Positions 1-11,765 of a DNA stretch of 64,000 nt are shown piece after piece. The translations under genes and the position numbers were made by a program. This stretch comes from Canna indica (Eukaryota; Streptophyta; Magnoliopsida; Zingiberales; Cannaceae), in assembly GCA_034359265.1 (NCBI GenBank), contig CP136890.1, positions 78,269,501 through 78,333,500 of the forward strand, given 5' to 3'. Within the stretch, counting starts at the first letter, position 1. Each line of letters opens with the position of its first letter. The notes under the pieces were generated by a model. That model did not search any database. It worked only from the letters and a program-made list of their open reading frames with translations, and was not told the DNA's origin.

Positions 1-456
1 CCTCCCGCACCGCACGACGCTGGCACGTAGTCTTCCTTTGCAATCCTACGCGGTGCTGGTGCATCATCATCCTCCCTCAATCCTGCATGGTCTTGGTGTG
101 TCATCTTCCTTCCACAAGCTGCTTGCACGTCTTCCTCATGCACTAACTCGATGTGTGTTTGTCTTTAATATGTAAATAAATATTAAACTTGATATATATT
201 TTAATTCCTCATGCACGTCTTTCTTCCTTCGGCAGGTGTCATGAGTTCATTCATTTGATATAGTACAAGTAAACTTGCATGGAATCTTTTACAGGTTAGT
301 GATTTGCACTGGTAGTAGCTATGATGTTTGCAGCGTAAGCTTCGATATAAATAGCCTCTTATGTACTGGTTGTATTTTAACTTTTAGATCTAAGATGAGA
401 TTAGTGTGGTAGTTAATTCCATCTTTTGTTGATCTTGTTCTTTTGTCTTTGTCTAC

Positions 457-1600
457 TTGTATTTTTTGTGCTCTTCTACTGTTGTTCTATATTTGTTTGG
501 AGATATGAGATTGAATAGACCCGCGATGCATGACATGCGTCTGTGCATCGTGATCGTCGTTTGCCTTTGGCGAGTTGCAAAGCTTGGCGAGCCAACGTCT
601 TCCTCTCGCGCGGTAGACTATCAAAGCATTAGAAAAGAAATATGCAATTTTTTCAAAACACGAAGATTCTTCGAGGTAGACTATCAAAATTATCTCCCCC
701 CAGATTTTAGATCTGCCATTGCATGTGTTGCTTCTAGTTGGTACGTAGCGGCTCTTCGTGTTACTTCGGAGTAAGTCAAATCGGTATTTTTGTCATGTTT
801 AACATATGCCTTCTCGGCTTCCAAGCTCAGTGTAGCAGTTTCACTAATAGAAATCTACTCATCCTGCGTGGTGGTTGCTGATTGGCCCTTGCCTCCTTAT
901 TTTTGGGGAAGACATCATGGTGGAAAAGGAATTCGTTCATGTGAGAGAGGAGTTTCTAGGGAGCCGTCGATAGTTGAGCTAGCCGATGTAGATTTAGGTT
1001 ATTGTTTGCCGTGGACCATTTGTTGGGGAAGTGGAGCCTAAAAAATGGTTTTTCCTTCCCCAGTTTGCGAATTTTTCTTGTGTTTCTCTAGCCTTCATTT
1101 ATAGCAAGCTTTAGTGGTGCCTTCCTCAACTAATTCCTTTCAGCATTTGTTAGTTTTCACTGGTAAGTTTCTCACCCTCAAACATCAGTATTGTCGTCGA
1201 TTTCTGGTTTTACATTATTTCGAACGGTCTATTTAGCCCTTCTTATCTTTCAGGCATGCGTACCCTATTTCTAAACGTTCTCGGCATGCTCTCTTGCTTG
1301 ACAGAGATGCGGGAAAAGTCTGCGGGAGACAGGGGGAAGAAATCGTTAGTGGATGAGTTGTTGATGCCTATGAGGACCTCACGATCTGAAGGAGTGCGAT
1401 TAGCTTTTGTTGGGTAAGCTGAAGGAGGTTTCATAAAGGGAGTGTGAAGCGTGGTCTCAAGAGCTTGCAAACTCCAAGCTTAGGATGATGGAGATGGAGA
1501 GAGCTTTGGAGGCGAAGGTCGAAGAGGTCGCTCGTTAGAGCACATCTGTTTCTGAATCCACTTCCCGGATAGCGTAGTTGGAAGGCAAGGGCATGGCGGA
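457..1600. other. No supportable gene
   Basis: Short open frames occur on both strands, but none shows a recognisable domain, an intron pattern or a compositional signal. The sequence leads into the coiled-coil fragment that starts near 1.6 kb and may be older, decayed parts of the same element. Bases 1-456 also contain nothing I can name. Confidence 0.4.
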
Positions 1601-1615
1601 ACTGGAGATGCCTAC

Positions 1616-2098
1616 TTGGACCTCTCTGTGGCGGTGATAGAAAAGTCTCGTCTAAAGGCCGAGACTGAGGAGGCTAGGGCCGAGGCTGTGAGGTGCAACC
1701 TGGCTAGGGAGTCTATGGAGGAAGAGGTGAAATGCCTCAAAGATAATGCTCTTGCTCTGTATATGCAAGGTTTTGAGAGGGCTTCCGACCAAGCTAAGCT
1801 CCTGGCTCCAATGCTGAACTTTTAGGGATGGACCTTCTTAAAGAAGTCAAGGATGGTGTCCTGGTGAATCTTGAGGCCGAGGAGGACTTTTCTTAGTCGC
1901 TTAAAGGGGACCCTTCGATTGTGTCTCCGGATCAATGCTCATTCTCTCCACGAGGATTTCCTATTCTGGAGAGGGATGCTCCTGCTGAGTGCACCAAGGC
2001 GGGTGCAATTTCTTCTCAACACTGGGAACTTCTTCGGGAGGTTGGTTGTTTACCCCCCCCCCCCCCCCCCTCTCTTTTTAATTGATAATTGCCCATAG
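1616..2098 (+). pseudogene. Relic of a retroelement coiled-coil ORF
   Basis: The open stretch 1616-1825 encodes a charged, heptad-like helix rich in Glu, Arg, Lys and Ala. It ends in a motif of the type ALYMQGFERASDQAKLLAP. Similar helix-plus-motif segments occur in the accessory ORF of plant gypsy-like elements; I rely on memory of that family and give it as tentative. The frame then closes at a TAG, and the following bases keep the same acidic style with more stops until a run of C at 2053-2070. No start codon, promoter or intron is convincing, so this is called a broken fragment. It could instead be a decayed host coiled-coil gene. Confidence 0.4.
2053..2070. repeat. Poly-C tract, C18
   Basis: Eighteen consecutive C residues just after the decayed coiled-coil frame. 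Such tracts are unstable in replication and in sequencing, so the exact length is uncertain. Confidence 0.9.
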
Positions 2099-2231
2099 GA
2101 GGGTCTATTTTGTTGATTCTGTGACAATTATTGCTCCTTCATGAGCTCTTTTTGTTTTGTATATATAGATCTCATTTGCTTCATTTTTCATAAAGGGAAT
2201 GTCCATGTCCGATCCTCTAGGTATCTAGCTC

Positions 2232-2490
2232 AAGGCTAAACTATCCGGTTCAAGGTTGAACCACCTGGTTGAACCGTCTGAAATCTAATTGAAGGTTGAA
2301 TATTTTGAAATTTAGTTTATGGTTGAACCTTCTGAAATCTGGTTCAAGGTTGAACCGTTTGGAATCTAGTTCATGATCAAACCTTCTGAAATATGGTTCA
2401 TGGTTGAACCTTCTGAAATCTGGTTCAAGGTTGTATCTTCTGAAATTTGGTTCATGGCTGAACATTCTGAAATCTAGTTCGCGGTTGGCT
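2232..2490. repeat. 27-bp minisatellite
   Basis: About nine to ten imperfect units of about 27 bp, of the type TCTGAAATCTGGTTCAAGG followed by TTGAACCT. The unit is a multiple of three. The reverse strand therefore stays open at 2250-2609 and reads as a nine-residue repeat (FRRFNHEPD-like). That protein frame is more likely a by-product of the repeat than a gene. Confidence 0.85.
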
Positions 2491-2499
2491 TTACTCAGC

Positions 2500-3500
2500 C
2501 CCACGGTGGGCGCTAAATGTTCCCGCCCAAGAGTCGGGGTCTTTTTCAGTCCGATTTTGTGTCTCTCCTTGTTTGGTTCAACGCCGGTGGGGGATGGGGG
2601 GACCTGCAAAAGACACTATGATACCCAAGTTAGGGTGACTCCATAGTGGAGATTTAAGGAATTAGAACTTAGGTTACCTAAAAGGTGTCGTGTCTATATA
2701 TATTGTAAGTGGCAGTGATAATGCTGCTTGGCAATCTCATTAGGATTGTTGCCCAGAATGGATCGAGGCTAATCCTGAAGATGATGGGTTTATGATAGTA
2801 TATCCCTCGCGATTGAGGAAGGATGTGAGAGTCCATGTATGGTCGAGTGGGCTCCCCGGATAGAGCCGCTTGGTTCGGCTTGAGTCTAGCTCAAGGGTGT
2901 AGCTTAAGCGGAGCCCCCTAGGCGGGGCCGTGTGGTTTGGTTCAGGACGAATAATAGGGCGTTAATGGGTCTAATCCGACCGGGTCCAATACTTCTAGTC
3001 TAGTCTACACTTTGTCCCCTCCTTCATTCGTTAGGTTGGTGAAGCTCCGCCGGATTGTTTCCTCACCGGAAATCATTGCCGATCTGATTCTTTGGAGGTG
3101 TCCAAAAATCACAGCAAGGTATTCCGCCCCTTGTGAAATCATTCTGGTGTTTTCTCATCGTTCTTCTCCCTTTCCTCGCTGCCCGGATCTTGACGAAGAG
3201 CTAGCCCTTTATTGGTGGAAATCAAAGTTGAGGATCTTATCCATTGAGCCACAGCGAGGCCAAGAGGTCGCTGCCCCCTTTGTTACGAGGCGCTTGGTGT
3301 GGACTATCATTGGAGGGCATGCGCGTGCGCGTCTAAGAGTCGGGAACGGAGCAGCCCCTTTGCTCTACGACATGAGGTATAATTCTACTCCTTCATCTCA
3401 TGTTGAATTCTATAGTATCGCTAAAGTAGATCGTTGTTTTTCGAGATGATTCAGATTTTTAAATTGCTATTTTTCGATGCTTTTTTACTATCTGTATCCT
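2500..3500. other. Unassigned, probably decayed retroelement
   Basis: A 145-codon open frame lies at 3012-3449 on the plus strand, but I recognise no domain in it and it has no supporting context. The block sits between a minisatellite and an LTR fragment, so it is most likely old element sequence. Confidence 0.35.
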
Positions 3501-3504
3501 AATA

Positions 3505-3728
3505 GTTCGGCCCAATGCCCACTCCACTACCCAAGCACTCCACTTAGGATTTTACTTGCAATCCACTAGATTAAAGTTCCTTACGGTGAGGAATTTTTCT
3601 CGAAAAGTCTCCGCTCTCCCACTGAAGATAATTCCATACCCGAAAGTCTTTGTCTTCCTACCAAGATCACTCTCTGATCTCACTCTCTCCCAAGGATACT
3701 TTAATCCTAGATTATAAGGGTAGACTTA
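3505..3728 (-). repeat. LTR fragment, copy A
   Basis: The segment begins TAGTTCGGCCCAATGCCCAC and is about 85-90% identical by eye to 9069-9297. It is also clearly related to 12704-12925 within the solo LTR at 12513-13833, so it is a piece of the same LTR family in reverse orientation. Homology stops where the hAT-related sequence begins. Confidence 0.75.
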
Positions 3729-4040
3729 TGCTGCCTGGTATGGCTGGTATTTATCGGTTTTTTAAAAAACCGGTAATACGAGATATCCAGTATTGGACGA
3801 TACCTGGTATCTCGGTATATACCGCCCATACCGGGCGGTATTTGATGTCACACCGGGCGATACCGCCCGGTATGATCCAACGGCTTTTTTAAGAGCCATT
3901 GGGTACTGTAGTTGAACGGTCCCAAACAGGTATATAGGGATCGGATTTGACTTGTTTTGGGGTCTATATAAACACCCCAAAACACACATTTCACCCTCAC
4001 TCACCCCTCTACTCATCTAAACTCTCAATCTTTCTCAAAC

Positions 4041-4062
4041 TCTCTCTCTCTCTCTCTCTCTC
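4041..4062. repeat. (CT)n microsatellite
   Basis: A run of about eleven CT units in the leader just upstream of the hAT transposase ATG. CT tracts are common in plant 5' leaders. Confidence 0.85.
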
Positions 4063-4102
4063 ATCTCTTTTTTCTTAATTTCCATGCCGAAACTCTACTG
4101 AA

Positions 4103-6982
4103 ATGGCACCGAAATCTCAAGCCGACTCCGCATGGCAGCACGGTGTTCGATTAGAGAAGGCTAACCACTGGCAATGCATCCATTGTAATATGATTTGTCA
4201 TGGTGGAGGCATCACTCGATTGAAGGCACACTTGGCCAGAACATCCGGCGACGTCGTCAAATGCACCAAAGCACCGCCGAAAGTCCAACAGATGTTCAAA
4301 GATATGCTCACCAATAAGAAGGAGCAGTGTCTTAAGAATGCATCTCAACAAGCCGAGTTCGACCGATGAGTTACCCAAGAAGTTGGCGGTAGCCATTATG
4401 AGGCTCAGGGTGGTAGTGACGACGAGCATCCGGAACTTGAAGCCGACATCCGAGCTTCATTGGAGCACGGAACATTCGAACGAGATCGAATATACTATCC
4501 TGGATCTCATTTTGAGTATGGCGGCGGCAGTGGCAGCGGTGGCACAAGCAGCGTCGGCTCGACTTCGGCTGCCGGATCAATGGACCGAAGTGGTTCAATT
4601 CCCTCCGGTCCTCAAATTGGTCAGAGTTCTAGCATGAGGGCAACTCAAAGTAGAGTAGGCATTCGTGGATTCTTCACAAACCTCGGAGCAAGTGGTAGAA
4701 AAACTAATGTTGATATTTCTGATATTGATCCCAGGGCATTTCCTCCCCCATCAGCAAAGCAACCGCGCATAGATGATGCTTGGGGCAAGACGAAGAAGTG
4801 GGGGAGAGCCATCTCCAAATGGTTCCACTTCAGTAGGATTCCTGCAAATGCAGTCAACAATCCATACTATCGAACCATAGTGTCTACCATCCAAAAGGTA
4901 TGCCCAGGTATTACCCCTCCAACTCCCTATAAAATTTTAGGTCCTTACCTTGAAGCGGAGGTCGATGAAATAAAGCAATGGATCGATGGAATCAAGCAGT
5001 AATGGGGGGAGAACGGATGCAGTTTGATGTGTGATAGCTGGACCGGGCCAACCCGAATGAGCATCATCAACTTCCTCATCTATTGCAATAGGAGGGTTGT
5101 TTATCACAAGTCGATGAACTCATCCGATGAAATCCATGACACTTACTACATCTCGAAGGTGATGACGGAGATGATCGAGGAGATTGGACCCCAGAACGTT
5201 GTTCAAGTTATAACCGACAACGGAGCCAATTTCAAAAGGGCAAGTGAGATAATTGAACAGGATATTCTCACATATGTTGGACTCCATGTGTAGCCCATTG
5301 TGTAGACCTAATGATGAAGGATATCGGTGATATACCGATGGTGAAGTCGACGGTAAAGAAGGCGCAATAAATTACCCCCTTCATCTACAATCACACATGG
5401 GTACATGCCCTAATAAAAAAATTTACATAAGGTAATTTATTAATTTTTAAATTATTTACAGTATTTATTTATTAATTAGTTTATCATAAATAATTACTAA
5501 TGATAATTCCATATTTTATGTGAAATTCTTCGACCGGGCGCGATTCATTTTGCAACCAACTTCATCGCATTAAAGTCGCTCCAACAAAAAAGGCAGCCCT
5601 TAGAACCATGTTTACAAGTGAGGAATGGACTTCATCAAGATATGCTGGAAAAATCGATGGAAAACATACAGAGAAGTACATCCTGAACACGCGTTTCTGG
5701 GATTTCATCGTAGAAATAATCGTCGCTGTAGAACTTTTGTACATGGTTCTACAACAGGTCGATATGGAAAAGACGTCTCAAATTGGTCATCTCTACCACT
5801 ACACCCACCAAGCACAAGAAGAAATCAAGAGAGTTATTGTTTCTCCTGCAAAGTATGAGCACTTCATCAAAATTATCTCCCGAAGATGGGATAATCAAAT
5901 GGGCCATGACATACACATCGCATGTATTTTTTATTTAATATTTAGAAATTATTTAAATTTAATTCATTATGCTTAATTAGTTATTCATTATGCTTAATTT
6001 TTTATAGGATATTATTTAAATCCCGCATACCAATACAAATATGGTCTTGCATGGAATGGTCGATAGTTTGTTATATCCCCTCCACAAGGTCATACAACGA
6101 ATGTCGGGATCCCACCGAGGAGAGGCACAAACTCTCAATGAATCAAAATGGTTCTGAGATGCAACTGGCAATTTCAGAGATTCATTTGCAATCTCCATCC
6201 GAGATACTATAGATCCAGGTAGATAGATTTTTTTTGCAAATTTATTTATCAAAGATAAAATATCGTTACTAATATTAATTTTAAATTTGTTGCAGTCGAA
6301 TGGTGGTTGCAATTTGGAATCAAAACTCCAACTCTTCGAAAGATTGCAACATGCATCCTCTCGCAAACCACATCATCAAGTGGATGCGAGAGGAATTGGT
6401 CGACCTTCGTCTTGATTCATATGAAGCCGAGCAACCGCCTCTCGTACACCTGATTAGAGAAGCTCGTATATGTTCATTACAACATACGACTTCGAATGCG
6501 GGCATTACAGGACGAAGATAGAGATATTCCACTTGTAGCTAGATCCGTTCGATGTCGAGTTCGTCCAAGGCAATGTGGACCCGATAATTAATTGGTGGAG
6601 TGCAATGGAAACTGACCCGCCTCTTCTTGATGAACCAGGCGAACCACCTCGGCTTTCACCAATTATATCTGATGCTGTTGAGTTTGAGAGCCAACCAGAA
6701 GACACGAACAACCAAGCTCTTGAGAGGGACATGACCCTTGCTCCCTTGGACTCTCAACGAGTTTGACAAGTAAGACGACGATCCACGTTCGACTCTCCAT
6801 CTTCACAATCAAAGGGAAAGAAGAAGGCAACACCTTCACCTTCAAAGGCAAAAGGCAAAGGGAAAGGGAAAGGGAAAGGGAAAGGGAAATGACCAATTGA
6901 TCCTTTGGACGCGATTGCAGAAGCGAAAGAGGACGAAGAAGACAAGCTCTCAGTTCATAGCAATCGCACATAAGACGGAGGA

Positions 6983-7022
<40 letters not shown>

Positions 7023-7402
7023 GGGGAGAAGACACTGTCGTTCCATCAACATCGGCACCTACCGATCTGTGGATGAATGAGCAATATTTCGACCACTGCA
7101 CCCAAGATCAGGATCACGGTGCTAGAACCAGAGGAAAAAATCGGATGTACAAGAAGAGAGGTCGGCATCGATGAGGTGGACCGATAGCTTTGCAAGATTA
7201 CCACCACGATATGATGAGTAGTTTGCAAGAGGTTTCTGAATCAACATACTCTGTATCAAGTACATACTCAACTGATGATACATGGACTAGTTCTTGGACT
7301 GTCAATAAAGAAACATTGATGGGTATGTGGTCTAATGGATACCAAGGCAGCATGAGATCATTTCCAGATATGGGCATTGGAGACTTACGATGTCGACCTT
7401 AG
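4103..7402 (+). pseudogene. hAT transposase (BED finger, DUF659, dimerisation domain), broken
   Basis: A DNA transposase of the hAT superfamily, which would cut and reinsert its own element. The ATG at 4103 opens a BED zinc finger: W23, C25 and C28, then GGGI(34-37)-x-R-x-K-x-HLA. In another frame at 4460-5002 comes a Ser/Gly-rich linker and a helical region. At 5024-5293 follows the DUF659/RNase H-like core with motifs SWTGPT and VVQVITDNGANF. A frame near 6296-6450 carries the C-terminal hAT dimerisation domain, with EWWLQFG, P-x-LRKIA and the hallmark SSSGCERNWSTF. The tail has an Asp run from a (GAT)n repeat and a Ser/Tyr-rich end. The parts lie in different frames, with stops between and AT-rich gaps (about 5400-5530, 5930-6010 and 6215-6290) that could be introns. 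The gene is judged non-functional. Confidence 0.85.
6858..7016. repeat. (GGGAAA)n and (GAT)n microsatellites
   Basis: Six-base GGGAAA units occur around 6858-6889, and a (GAT)n/(ATG)n run around 6980-7015. In the transposase frame the second encodes an Asp run. On the other strand it gives a spurious poly-His frame. Confidence 0.85.
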
Positions 7403-7549
7403 TCGTGTATGTCCCCAAGATATGTATGAGTACAACAGACGTCATTTGTCCGAATTTTAAATATTGTATTTATGTATTTGACATTTGAATCTTAAATTTA
7501 AGTATTTCTTGATCAATTATGTGTTATTGGAGTTATTTTTAAGGGTTAA

Positions 7550-8914
7550 TTACATATATCCTCAACTTTAGGGATATTCCCAATTTTGACTAGAACTTTC
7601 AGTTGTATCAATTTTATACCCCAATTTTTAATTTGTTTCAATAATATCCCATTGTCAAGTCACCGTGAATCTTGCCGTTTGATTGCTGACGTGGCTTTAC
7701 ATACGTGCACCAGAAAACATTATATATATATATAATATCTATTCACTGCCACGTCAGCATGCCACGTTAGCAACAAATCTAAACTTGAATAAATAATGTT
7801 AAAAAATACACGTCAGCATTACATTATATATCATGAACTTGGAGTATTCCCAATTTTGATCCAAACTTTCGATTGTATCAATTTTATATCCAAATTTTCA
7901 ATTCGTTTCAATAATATCAAGTCACTGTGAATCTTGTCGTTTGATTACTAACGTGACTTTGCATATGTATACCAGAAAATATAAAACATGAAAAAAAAAT
8001 GTATTTGTTATCACGTTAGTGGATGACATCTAAACTTGTACATGCATGTAAATGTAGCAGTTAACATTAGTTTGCAACACGTAACTGCAACATGTAACAT
8101 TTAGAAATGATGTAGTGTTTGATGTTACTGATGCAATTTTTGATATTTACTGCACCTGGTATATTATATACTGATGTAGAAATAAGCATCGTATCAATAT
8201 ACCAGGTGCAGTTAACAACATTATACCTGAGGTTCTAGAAATAAATTGAATGATTTGATGCAAAAAATTAGGTAACTTAATAATATCAGTATACCAGGTG
8301 CAATTAACAACATTAGTAAGCATCTGGATACAATGGTTTGATGCAGAAAATAATATTTATAGTAAACACTAAATCAGTAAACAATTAATACCAACAAATA
8401 CAATTGATTAATCAATAAATACTGAAATAGTTTAGATTTGTTGTTGACGTGGCAGTGAATAGATTTTTTTCATATTTTATATTTTCTGGTACATGTATGC
8501 AAAGCCACGTCAGCAATCAAGCGACAAGATTCACGGTGACTTGACGATGGGATATTATCGAAACGAATTGAAAATTTGGGTATAAAATTGATATAACCGA
8601 AAGTTTGGGTAAAAATTATGAATACCCCTAAAGTTTAGGATATATAGTGTAATGTTGATGTGTACTTTTTGATATTATTTATGAATTCAAGTTTAGATTT
8701 GTTGCTGACGTGGCAATGAATAGAATTTTTTTATATTTTATATTTTCTAGTACACGTATGCAAAGCCACGTCAGCAATCAAACGGCAAGATTCACGGTGA
8801 CTTGACGTTGGGATATTATTGAAACGAATTCAAAATTGGGGTATAAAATTGATACAATCAAAAGTTCGAGTCAATATTGGGAATATCCCTAAAGTTCAGA
8901 ATATATAGTGTAAT
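7550..8914. mobile_element. Nested long-inverted-repeat elements (non-autonomous, MULE-like)
   Basis: Four related arms of about 170-220 bp are present. Two are forward (about 7550-7745 and 7828-8000) and two are reverse (about 8440-8653 and 8690-8914). Each outer end reads ATTACAnTATATnC...AACTT, and each arm contains a GCTGACGTGG/CCACGTCAGC block. The outer pair and the inner pair can each fold as inverted repeats, as if one copy inserted into another. The centre (8000-8440) has no coding potential but carries short direct and inverted copies of TATACCAGGTGCA near 8150, 8200 and 8290. I found no clean 9-bp target duplication for either pair. Confidence 0.7.
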
Positions 8915-9068
8915 AGCAAAAACAAAAACAAAAACAATTTTTTTTTTGTCCGGTATGCATTTTTTGTACCGGCCCGTATCGTGTGTCGGTACGGTATGGT
9001 ACCGGTACATACCGGTACCGGTCAAAGACTGTGATCGGTACCGGTATCGGTATTTTAAACCATGCCCA

Positions 9069-10121
9069 ATAGTTCGGCCCAATGCCTACTCCACTACCCA
9101 AGCACTCCGGTTAGAATTTTACTTGCAATCCACTAGATTAATGTTCCTTACGATGATGATTTTTCTCGAAAAGTCTTCGCTCTCCCACCGAAGATACTTC
9201 CACACCCGAAAGTCTTCGTCTTCCTACCAAGAGCACTCTCCGATCTCACTCTCTCCTAAGGACACTTTAATCCTAGATTACAAGGGCGAACCTATGCCTC
9301 AACACCAAGGCTACCACCACACTTCATAACCCTAACAACCTAGGTTTACATAACTTGTAATTCAAATAATGAAGCACAAAATATACAAATAAATGGAGCA
9401 AATGAACAAACAAAAAATACATAGCTCCAATACCGATTCCCTAATCCTCTTGATGCCTCAAATTGATGAATCAGTGAAGAAACAATGCTCAATCAAGGTT
9501 TCAACTAAAAACTATGGTTTGCTCAAATAATAGCTCAAGAATGCTTAGCAAATATGAAGGATTGTCTCAATGAAGCATTGGGTGAATGGGAAGACAAGTT
9601 TGGTGTCTATTTATAAATATCTCAAAGACATGGGCCCAAAAAGAGTCGTTCAATAGATATAAAAAAGATCTGTTAGCAATTCTGATCGATCGCTGGCCGA
9701 CCAGGGGTCAACCGAGATTCAGCCGAATAGGTTTTGGAAATTTTCCAAAACCATTTCAGTCGATCCTCGGGTGACCATCGGTTGGCCACGGATCGATCGA
9801 TAACTAGCATTTTGGATAATTTTTTTGGTTTGCTGATATTTCGGTTTTGGGTTTCGGAATTTGTTTTTATGGTCCTCATGCATCAAAATGTGGATTTATA
9901 ATATATACTAGACATCCTAAACCTAAACTCTATCTTCAGACGAAATCCCGAGCATCGACGAGTGTCCTTCTGATTTCTTCGATTTCTCTAATTTTTTTGA
10001 TCGTGGACGTCGCGCGCAAACCAACTTGGAACCTGAAAATATTTCTCACTCAAATATTAGTTCCATGGTTGTTATCATCAAAACCGAGATTAAGACCAAG
10101 GTTGAAAACTTTAGGCCAACA
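9069..10121 (-). repeat. LTR fragment, copy B (reverse orientation)
   Basis: Collinear with most of the solo LTR at 12513-13833: the TTCGGCCCAATGCC block, an AT-rich section, GATCGATCG-type palindromes near 9685-9800, the AAATATTAGTTC and GTTGTTATCATCAAAA blocks, and the terminal TTAGGCCAACA at 10121. It lacks about 190 bp of the far LTR end, where it meets the hAT edge. On the minus strand it starts TGTTGGCC, the canonical LTR 5' end. No primer site or polypurine tract lies beside it. Confidence 0.7.
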
Positions 10122-11765
10122 CTGACTGCCAACTCAAGGCAAATGCCCTTCTTCCCTATCAAATTGATGAAGTAGGAAACCTAAACTGCGAGGAATGAGT
10201 CAATAACCACCTAGGACCAAGCTCGACTGAGAAAGAGAGGATACAAGGTTCAAAGGACTCATCAGGAATGATATGGGACGAGCAGAATGATGAACGAAAC
10301 AATGATATCGCTGACTAAGGGTGTAGCCGAGCCGAGCTTGCCTGTGCTCGAGCTTGAGCTCGATCGAGCTTGAGCTCGATCGAGCTTCAATCTCTAGGCT
10401 CGAACTCGACTCGAGCTCGACTCGTTTAGACTCGTTTATTTTTCTTGAGTTTGATCGAGCTCGTTTAAGCTCGATTAAACTCGACTCAACTCAAGTTTAT
10501 GCTCGATTGATCTAAAACATTAATATTTATATAATTATATATAAGCTCGATTAGGATCGCGAGCTGCTCGAGCAGATTATTGGTTAGCTCGAGCTTAGCT
10601 CGCTCATATGTAAAGCTCGACTCGAACTCGGCTTGAGCTCGATAAGTTCAGGTCGAGTTTGAATTTTCATCGAGTCGATCCCCGAGTAACTCACAAGCTG
10701 CTCGGCTCACTTGCACCCCTATCACCGACAAAGATCCCAGGAGCAAGAATCGGGAGATGCGAAGACTTGCATCGCTCCCGAGTCCATGCAAGAACTCAAA
10801 ACGCAAGGGGAAGGGAGAGGGGGAGTTTTATAAACCCATGAAAAGGCAACCTCCTCATTGAACGACTTATGTTCACACTCCCTTAATAGAACAAATCCTG
10901 GTCGATCACCCCATCAACAGCGGATATCCAACCGCCTCAAAGGTGGATGACCAAATCTCTGGACCATAATTATTCCTTGTCAGAAATAAATGCTAGAGAA
11001 GCAGGCATTGACCAGAGGCGGGCATGTGGAAAAGGCATCATTTCCCCCTATAACCACCGCACTTAGCACATAAATCGCGAAGGGTCGTAGAGCAATAAAA
11101 TTGAAGGGCCGCGGAGAGATAAAACTGAAGAGTCACAAAGCGACAAAACCAAGACACACTAAGATCTCCTATCTCAGCGATTTGACATAGGATAGAACTC
11201 GACATGTGTTCATGTACCAGCCCGAGGTTAGAAGCTCAACACATACAAAGAACTCAACAAACCAAGGAGATCGGCGCACTATTAGAGCTTGGCACACAGT
11301 CCTTGGACTCCGATCAAGCTTGATGGCTATGGACTAGACTGACTCTTTGGGCCCGGTCGGCCCGGTCCCGGAGGTGCCCCAATTCATGAACTAGACTCAT
11401 ATCAAACCAGCTACAAAACTTAGCACGGGGACTCCACCCGACCAAACAAGGATATTAGCATCCTACATTTAACACCAAAGATTCGGCAGTAATAAGCATG
11501 TGATCTAAGGGATAACAATCGGCCTATTCAAAGCATATTCCCGTGAAATTCTAGGAGATATCCTCGCCGAGTACCTAGACATGCCTCATAAAACAGACAC
11601 GACCCACAACAAAGTATACATTTTGTTCCAATTTCCATATACACAATCTAGAATACTCTATCACTTGAGCATCAGAGTGTCTTTGCAGGTCAGCATCGGA
11701 GCCGTATTCAATCAAGAGACACAAAGGCTTGCAGCAACCTAGACTTCTGGCGAGAACACCATATG
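10122..11765. other. Probable retroelement-derived spacer
   Basis: No open frame longer than 60 codons with a recognisable domain was found. On the reverse strand the right part (about 11640-11760) contains phrases such as GACCTGCAAAGACACTCTGA and a CTCGCCAGAAG block. These resemble terminal or leader parts of plant gypsy LTR elements. This is a tentative reading from style rather than alignment. A small GAGCTCGA-rich element is embedded at about 10318-10724. Confidence 0.35.
10318..10724. mobile_element. GAGCTCGA-rich MITE-like element
   Basis: About 400 bp dominated by GAGCTCGA/TCGAGCTC words. The ends are inverted: AAGGGTGTAGCCGAGCCGAG on the left, and CTCGGCTCACTTGCACCCCT on the right, which reads AGGGGTGCAAGTGAGCCGAG in reverse. 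Flanks ATCGCTGAC and ATCACCGAC differ at two positions and may be a diverged target duplication. Ends of the AGGGGTG type with clustered subterminal words fit non-autonomous hAT elements. Confidence 0.55.

Larger units (their letters stand above)
3736..9066 (+). mobile_element. Decayed hAT DNA transposon (approximate ends)
   Basis: The block contains a broken hAT transposase gene (4103-7402) on the plus strand. Its flanks are rich in CCGGTA/TACCGG palindromes: about 3755-3880 on the left and 8945-9050 on the right, the latter ending in a TTTTAAACCATG-type terminus. Such subterminal composition is common in plant hAT elements. I could not identify an exact TIR or an 8-bp target duplication, so both ends are approximate. 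A separate inverted-repeat element (7550-8914) lies between the transposase gene and the right edge and appears to be a later insertion. Confidence 0.6.

Noticed and set aside
457..1041. Plus-strand frames of 105 and 83 codons
   Set aside because: No domain, no codon or composition signal, and no conserved neighbour; probably chance frames in decayed sequence.
6663..7058. Minus-strand frame with a poly-His run
   Set aside because: It is the reverse reading of the (GAT)n microsatellite inside the hAT transposase tail.
7541..8923. Nine-base target duplication for the nested inverted repeats
   Set aside because: Flanks TAAGGGTTA and AGCAAAAAC (outer) and CACGTCAGC and GTTGATGTG (inner) do not match.
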